NCBI RefSeq assembly: GCF_035594125.1
Contig: NC_087151.1
Span: 24,385,021-24,449,020 of the forward strand
Source: Scylla paramamosain
Lineage: Eukaryota > Arthropoda > Malacostraca > Decapoda > Portunidae
Direction: 5' to 3'
DNA: 64,000 nucleotides
This document shows positions 1-64,000 of this stretch, piece after piece (the stretch's first letter is position 1; every line of letters starts with the position of its first letter). The notes beneath the pieces are model-generated. The model did not search any database and was not told the DNA's origin. It saw only the letters and a list, made by a program, of their open reading frames with translations. The position numbers and the translations under genes were made by a program.

Positions 1-57126
<57,126 letters not shown>

Positions 57127-57166
57127 CTGGAATAGTTAAGTTTTAGTACAAAAACCAATAAAACCT

Positions 57167-57170
<4 letters not shown>

Positions 57171-57241
<71 letters not shown>
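57171..57241. repeat. (CA)n microsatellite
   Basis: 45 bp upstream of the exon 1 acceptor on the minus strand. Confidence 0.97.
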
Positions 57242-59370
<2,129 letters not shown>

Positions 59371-59590
59371 GACTTGAAGTAAGAACCAGAAATATGCAGG
59401 CTACACCAATTTGTGTCTCTGAAAATAATGCTAATTGCTTCTGCATTTAAGCGCCTTACCATTATTCATGGATGGACATATTTTGCTTACATCAGAATTT
59501 ATGATGGTAATTCTTTCCCAAAATATTTAACTGTTTTTTTACAAACGCATGCGCGCATACGTACTCTCTCCCCATACAATCTAGAGTCTA

Positions 59591-59591
<1 letters not shown>

Positions 59592-59637
<46 letters not shown>
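59592..59637. repeat. (CA)n microsatellite
   Basis: Pure CA. Confidence 0.97.
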
Positions 59638-59639
<2 letters not shown>

Positions 59640-59705
59640 CAGTAAATGCTTCCGTATGTTAAGAAACGAATAAAAAGAAACCAGTACCTACAATAAAAAA
59701 AAAAA

Positions 59706-59708
<3 letters not shown>

Positions 59709-59789
<81 letters not shown>
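59709..59789. repeat. (GA)n microsatellite
   Basis: Pure GA after an A run. Confidence 0.97.
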
Positions 59790-59791
<2 letters not shown>

Positions 59792-60308
59792 GGAGCAAAG
59801 AAATGTGAAAACGTGAAAATGTGCAAGGCAGTTCTTGAATATTTTCTTTCGGGTGGTGAGGAGGCGCGAGTGAGAGGAGAGAGCGGAGCAGGAGGCGCAG
59901 GAAGCAGGAAGGAATAGGGAATGAAAGTGTATGGAATAAACTCTCAGCAATATCAACACGCAGATGAGATTAGATCTGGATATTTTTTAGATTTTTACAT
60001 GCATAGAAAAAATTACTTAAAAATATCTTAGTCATAGGTATCTAAAAACAAAAGCAGTGAGAAAAAAAAAAAAAAAAAAGAAAACTGGACAAATTAGTCT
60101 TGATACTCCTGTCCTATAAAAGTTTACGTTGTAATAAGGAAACAAAACGCTGGCTGTTCTATGGTTTATTGATGAAAAGTCTGAAGCATTGAAGGCACCG
60201 CATGGGGTGGAAGAGGAGCAGCGAGGGAAGCACAATCACTACTCTATGAAAAGCACCACGTGAGAGGATTAAAGGAGGTGGTAAAAGTGGAATATTATTG
60301 TTGTAGAT

Positions 60309-60412
<104 letters not shown>

Positions 60413-60635
60413 CGCGCCCGCGCGCGCTCACAATACATTATAAAGTCAAACGAATATTCAGCTTTTCAAAAACATAAGATTTATTCAGATGACTAAAGAA
60501 ACAGACAATATCGGCCATACTCAATAAAGTACAAAAGTATTTAAATCGAGTTATATTTTTACGATTACTTCCTTAATTAATGAACGACTAAAGTTATAGC
60601 CGTAGTATGCTTTTTACCAGACGTTTTGTATTGCA

Positions 60636-60748
60636 CTGATTGGCGAATATAGTTTAAAGTCAATCGTATGGCGACGAGTCAAAAAAAAAAAGTATGTTTT
60701 TGAAGCGCTTCGCCATATAATTGACTTTAAACTGTATTTCACCACTCA
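60636..60748. repeat. Imperfect inverted repeat, MITE-like hairpin
   Basis: Arms of about 45 bp (cactgattggcgaatatagt... against ...actgtatttcaccactcagtg) surround a short A/T-rich centre. There are scattered mismatches and no clear target duplication. Confidence 0.6.
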
Positions 60749-60769
60749 GTGAAGTCATCATCTCATGGA

Positions 60770-61356
60770 AAAGGCCTTAGGCTTTCATAAGGACTATTTT
60801 TAAAGGTCTCAAAGATGGTCATTGTAGTTAATACGATAATGTTTTCCATTAATAATGTAGAATCTCTGTTGAAATACCACAAGATTCATGGGAAAACCTT
60901 TGGGTTCCCAATAAATTCCACCAAAGCTTGTAAAAAATGGTCCAGGTAAGACGTCGACACTTGTGAACACGGATCTGAGTTGTTTGCTCGTCCCACTCAC
61001 GCTTTCTGCTTCACAGTTTTGCCAAATTAAACCCTCCTTGAAAAACTCGCTGGCAACACAGCGGATTAGAGTTCGTCTTTTTAAGTCTGTCACGAAAAAA
61101 AATAAATAAATAAATTATCCCTTTCCTGATTTACCAATATTAAATGTTACACGCAATTCCAGGTAAATTCTCCAGTTTTCAATATCTATTAGTGTGTCAT
61201 TCATAACTCATGTTGATCAGAATATTAATAAAAAAAAAAAAAACTTCCAACTCCACAACCACAAAGCTGAATAAATTAAATAAATTTTTATTTTCCTAAA
61301 TATACAATAAATACACTCTTTGCTTTCCCTTCTGCAACACTCAGCGCGCGCACGCA

Positions 61357-61432
<76 letters not shown>

Positions 61433-62560
61433 AAAAAAATCATATAGAATGGAAAGAGATCAGGCTGTTCGGGACGGTACAAGTCCCAAGCCGCCGTGGG
61501 TTTCGCTGTGTTGTTACGCTTAATGTGAATGTAGAATACATGGAAAGAAAGTATTCCCGTTAGAAATGTGAGATGGTAAAATGATCTATTTCATGGTTGC
61601 TTAAGAAGAGCTGCAAATCACGTTAGCTTCATTTAAACCTTTTACTCTTAGAAAGAAACTTTATAACTCATTCTTGCTGCAAGTTTACCACAAACATTAC
61701 TGTGACACCAATTACGGCACTACACTGCGTAACACTCTTAGGTACGGCAGAACTGAGAAGTCTGAACCGGCCTCAGGTATTGGCGAAGGAACTACTGGAA
61801 AGGGCTGCGTGCACGAATACGATGAGTAAGGATGACGCGCCATAAGGGTAGGCAGTGATGGATGTGATAAAAAGATACCATCACCAGCATAAAGCTTTAT
61901 CCTCTCACATGTACTATTTTTAAAGGCCACAGAGATGGTCAATTGAGTTAGTGTTTTTTTCCTTTCTTGTAGCAAAGTCCTCTTTTAAAATGTCAGCTGA
62001 AACATGATGAAAGCACTTTTTAAAACTCCAGTAACATCCACAAAAACCTGTTAAAAGTAGTCGAAATAATTTGGGAATACGTGCTTAAGTGTTATTGCTG
62101 TGGATACAATTACAAGTATGGTCAAGGAGTGCCTGAATGGGGTTGTGAGAGGGCAGAATTGAGTGAAAATGCCTATATAACTGTGGCCCTTCTCTACAGC
62201 ATGCTATTTGCCTATCACGTCTCACATACCTAAGCAAGATATATTTTCTTCCTGTTGCAGTGATATGGAACAGCAGAACAACATCCGGACAAGTATTTTC
62301 AATGGCTCTCAAAGATGAGAACCCTTCTGATCAAAGATGATCAGTAGGGTTCTCATCAGTGTTTTCCCTATTGATGATGCAGACTTCTTGTTTATCTGTC
62401 GCTAGAGTTATAAAGGCACCATTCAAAACACCAATAACATCCACTGCAGCCCGCTAAAAATAATCGAAATAAGACGCTGGATATTTGAAAATGTGGTCCC
62501 TAACAGACGAGTGCGACTGTTAAGGAATCATGCGGTAATTTAAATCCAGTTTTTTCTGTG
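60770..62560. repeat. Three degenerate copies of an unnamed dispersed repeat
   Basis: Segments near 60,795-60,990, 61,915-62,080 and 62,290-62,510 share, in order, tttttaaaggtctcaaagatgg, an A/T-rich middle, then ccaataacatccac and tagtcgaaataagacg-like blocks. Short open frames in them (60,809-61,093; 61,712-61,975; both minus) have no family I recognise. Confidence 0.5.
61359..61428. repeat. (CA)n microsatellite
   Basis: Pure CA followed by an A run. Confidence 0.97.
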
Positions 62561-63127
62561 CCAGTGATCAATTCTCGCCACCAATAACATTCTCATTCGC
62601 CTCTTTGTTCTTCATCAATAGACTAGCGATCCACTTTTTCCATAACACATCAGGAGGCAAAATTCCTATACATAAAAATGACAGTCGAGTTGAAAAACGA
62701 AAAAAAAGAAAAAAAGAAAAAAAGAAACGGAGGAGAGAGTTAATTGGAAAATAAAGAAAAAAAAATACGGAAATAAGCACAGGCTACGTCGCAATGTTTC
62801 ATACAGCAGCAGCAACAGCAGTAGCTGCAGCAGCAGCAAGGCTTGCAATGTACGGTAAGTTAAGAGCAGACGAGATAATTGATGTCACAGCTCTATTACT
62901 TAGTTTATCTAATTATCTAATTTTATTAATCAAATTCTAATGAATTATTTTGCAATTTTATTTTGTGTAGTTTTAGTTACAAATACATGTATGTACTTTG
63001 CTAGTTTTGCAGTAGAGAACCCTGTAACTTTCTGTTGTCAATTACTTACTTGCAAGAAGGACAAAAAATTACATTTAGAAATCTGAAAACAATAAGTATT
63101 AAAATTCTGTACTGAATTTCCTACAAG

Positions 63128-63131
<4 letters not shown>

Positions 63132-63217
<86 letters not shown>
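63132..63217. repeat. (CT)n microsatellite
   Basis: CT with one CA interruption. Confidence 0.97.
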
Positions 63218-63221
<4 letters not shown>

Positions 63222-63233
63222 CTAGAACAGCGA

Positions 63234-63267
63234 AATTACGCTCGTGTATTCCCACACGAGCGTAATT
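63234..63267. repeat. Perfect 14-bp stem with 6-nt loop
   Basis: aattacgctcgtgt, loop attccc, then its exact complement. It follows a CT microsatellite and has no T tract after it. Confidence 0.85.
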
Positions 63268-64000
63268 ACTAAAAACATTGAATCAACTTTATAGTTTTCA
63301 TTATATAAAAAAAACAAAGAACAACAAAAAAAAGGTTTATTTCATATTAAAGAAAAAAAGTTTTCACTGTTTTAACATCACAAAGTCAAAATTATAAATA
63401 ATGAACCTAAACCAATAATAAATGTTTTAAATAATGTCCGTCGCCACCGGCTTGGCAACACATGGCGAGCGGAACAGACAGCTAGAGAAGCCAGAACCAT
63501 TCAGTGGCTAACAAAGAGGAGAGCGTGAGATGTACCTGTAGCATCATTTTGTGTTACCTGACGCACCGGAATCCTGTGATATGATGGAAAGCGATCTGCT
63601 TCACTGTCACCAAACAATAAGCCATCCAAAATGTGCTTAATTGGAAAAAAAAAAAAAAAAAAAAACTCAGGAACAAAAACATTGGGCCGTAACATCTTTA
63701 AGTATTAAATCATTCTAATAACTAAGAAAAGCGAACAGTTCCGCTACAAAGATGGCAGTAAAGGAGAGGTTGTAGATTATTTTCTAGCTGGAGTGGACTG
63801 CGGATCAATTCCAGACTCACACTGAGTCCCAAACAGCACCGCCATTGTAGTGCATGAGGATGCAGTGTCAGTGAAGGGAGGCGTGAAAAAATAAAAGACA
63901 GGAAGCTGAGGCGAGAAACAAAGGGGGTGCAACAGACTCATTATGTCGATTAGATATTTGCAACAATACATTAAGAGCAAGAAAAAGAAAAAAAAATCGT

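Larger units (their letters stand above)
62561..64000. other. Upstream region, nothing recognised
   Basis: Simple-sequence DNA and a small hairpin. No EC exon was detected up to the right edge. Confidence 0.5.

Noticed and set aside
63777..63980. Possible first exon (ATG at about 63,853 on minus, GTGAGT soon after)
   Set aside because: The short segment has no signal peptide or cadherin character, and its phase cannot be tested within the window.

Overview
The window is eukaryotic genomic DNA from an arthropod, most likely a decapod crustacean. The evidence is GT/AG-spliced coding exons, very dense and long dinucleotide microsatellites, several families of decaying LINEs, tRNA-derived SINEs and Tigger/pogo DNA transposons. 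Decapod is an inference from repeat style and from recalled decapod repeats; no species is claimed.

The window is dominated by one large gene on the minus strand. Thirty-three exons between 57,126 and 1,125, all in consistent phase, give about 6.8 kb of coding sequence (about 2,270 residues). They encode 21 complete cadherin (EC) repeats plus a partial repeat at each end. Repeat by repeat, the order and diagnostic motifs follow the FAT1/2/3 - Drosophila kugelei (Fat-like) family. The gene is cut at both edges: the signal peptide and first few EC repeats lie beyond 64,000, and the last EC repeats, LamG/EGF modules, membrane segment and cytoplasmic tail lie beyond position 1. I number the repeats W0 (partial) to W22 (partial).

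Layout from right to left (5' to 3' of the gene): 57-64 kb is intron or upstream DNA with a perfect 98-bp-arm palindrome and a degenerate dispersed repeat. 47-57 kb is a 9.7-kb intron with a nearly complete LINE (family B) abutting a SINE. 38.6-47.3 kb holds exons 2-4 and a 454-bp Tigger remnant. 26.9-38.1 kb holds exons 5-15. 16.2-26.9 kb is a 10.7-kb intron with a candidate 24-nt microexon, a Tigger-like element inside a TA repeat, a nearly full-length LINE (family A) carrying a nested insertion, and a 1,510-bp pure (GT)n tract. 8.8-16.2 kb holds exons 17-30. 3.7-8.8 kb is a 5.1-kb intron of LINE fragments and a broken Tigger transposase. 1.1-3.7 kb holds exons 31-34.

Besides the gene, the points of most interest are two candidate signal-peptide exons inside introns (48.9 and 41.4 kb) that fit the phase of the next cadherin exon, the in-frame microexon, a 79-bp tandem duplication that copies a splice acceptor, a GC-AG intron, a splice donor built from a GT microsatellite, and repeated fusion of one LINE family's 3' end to microsatellites. 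There are no rRNA genes, functional tRNA genes, CRISPR arrays or prokaryotic features.
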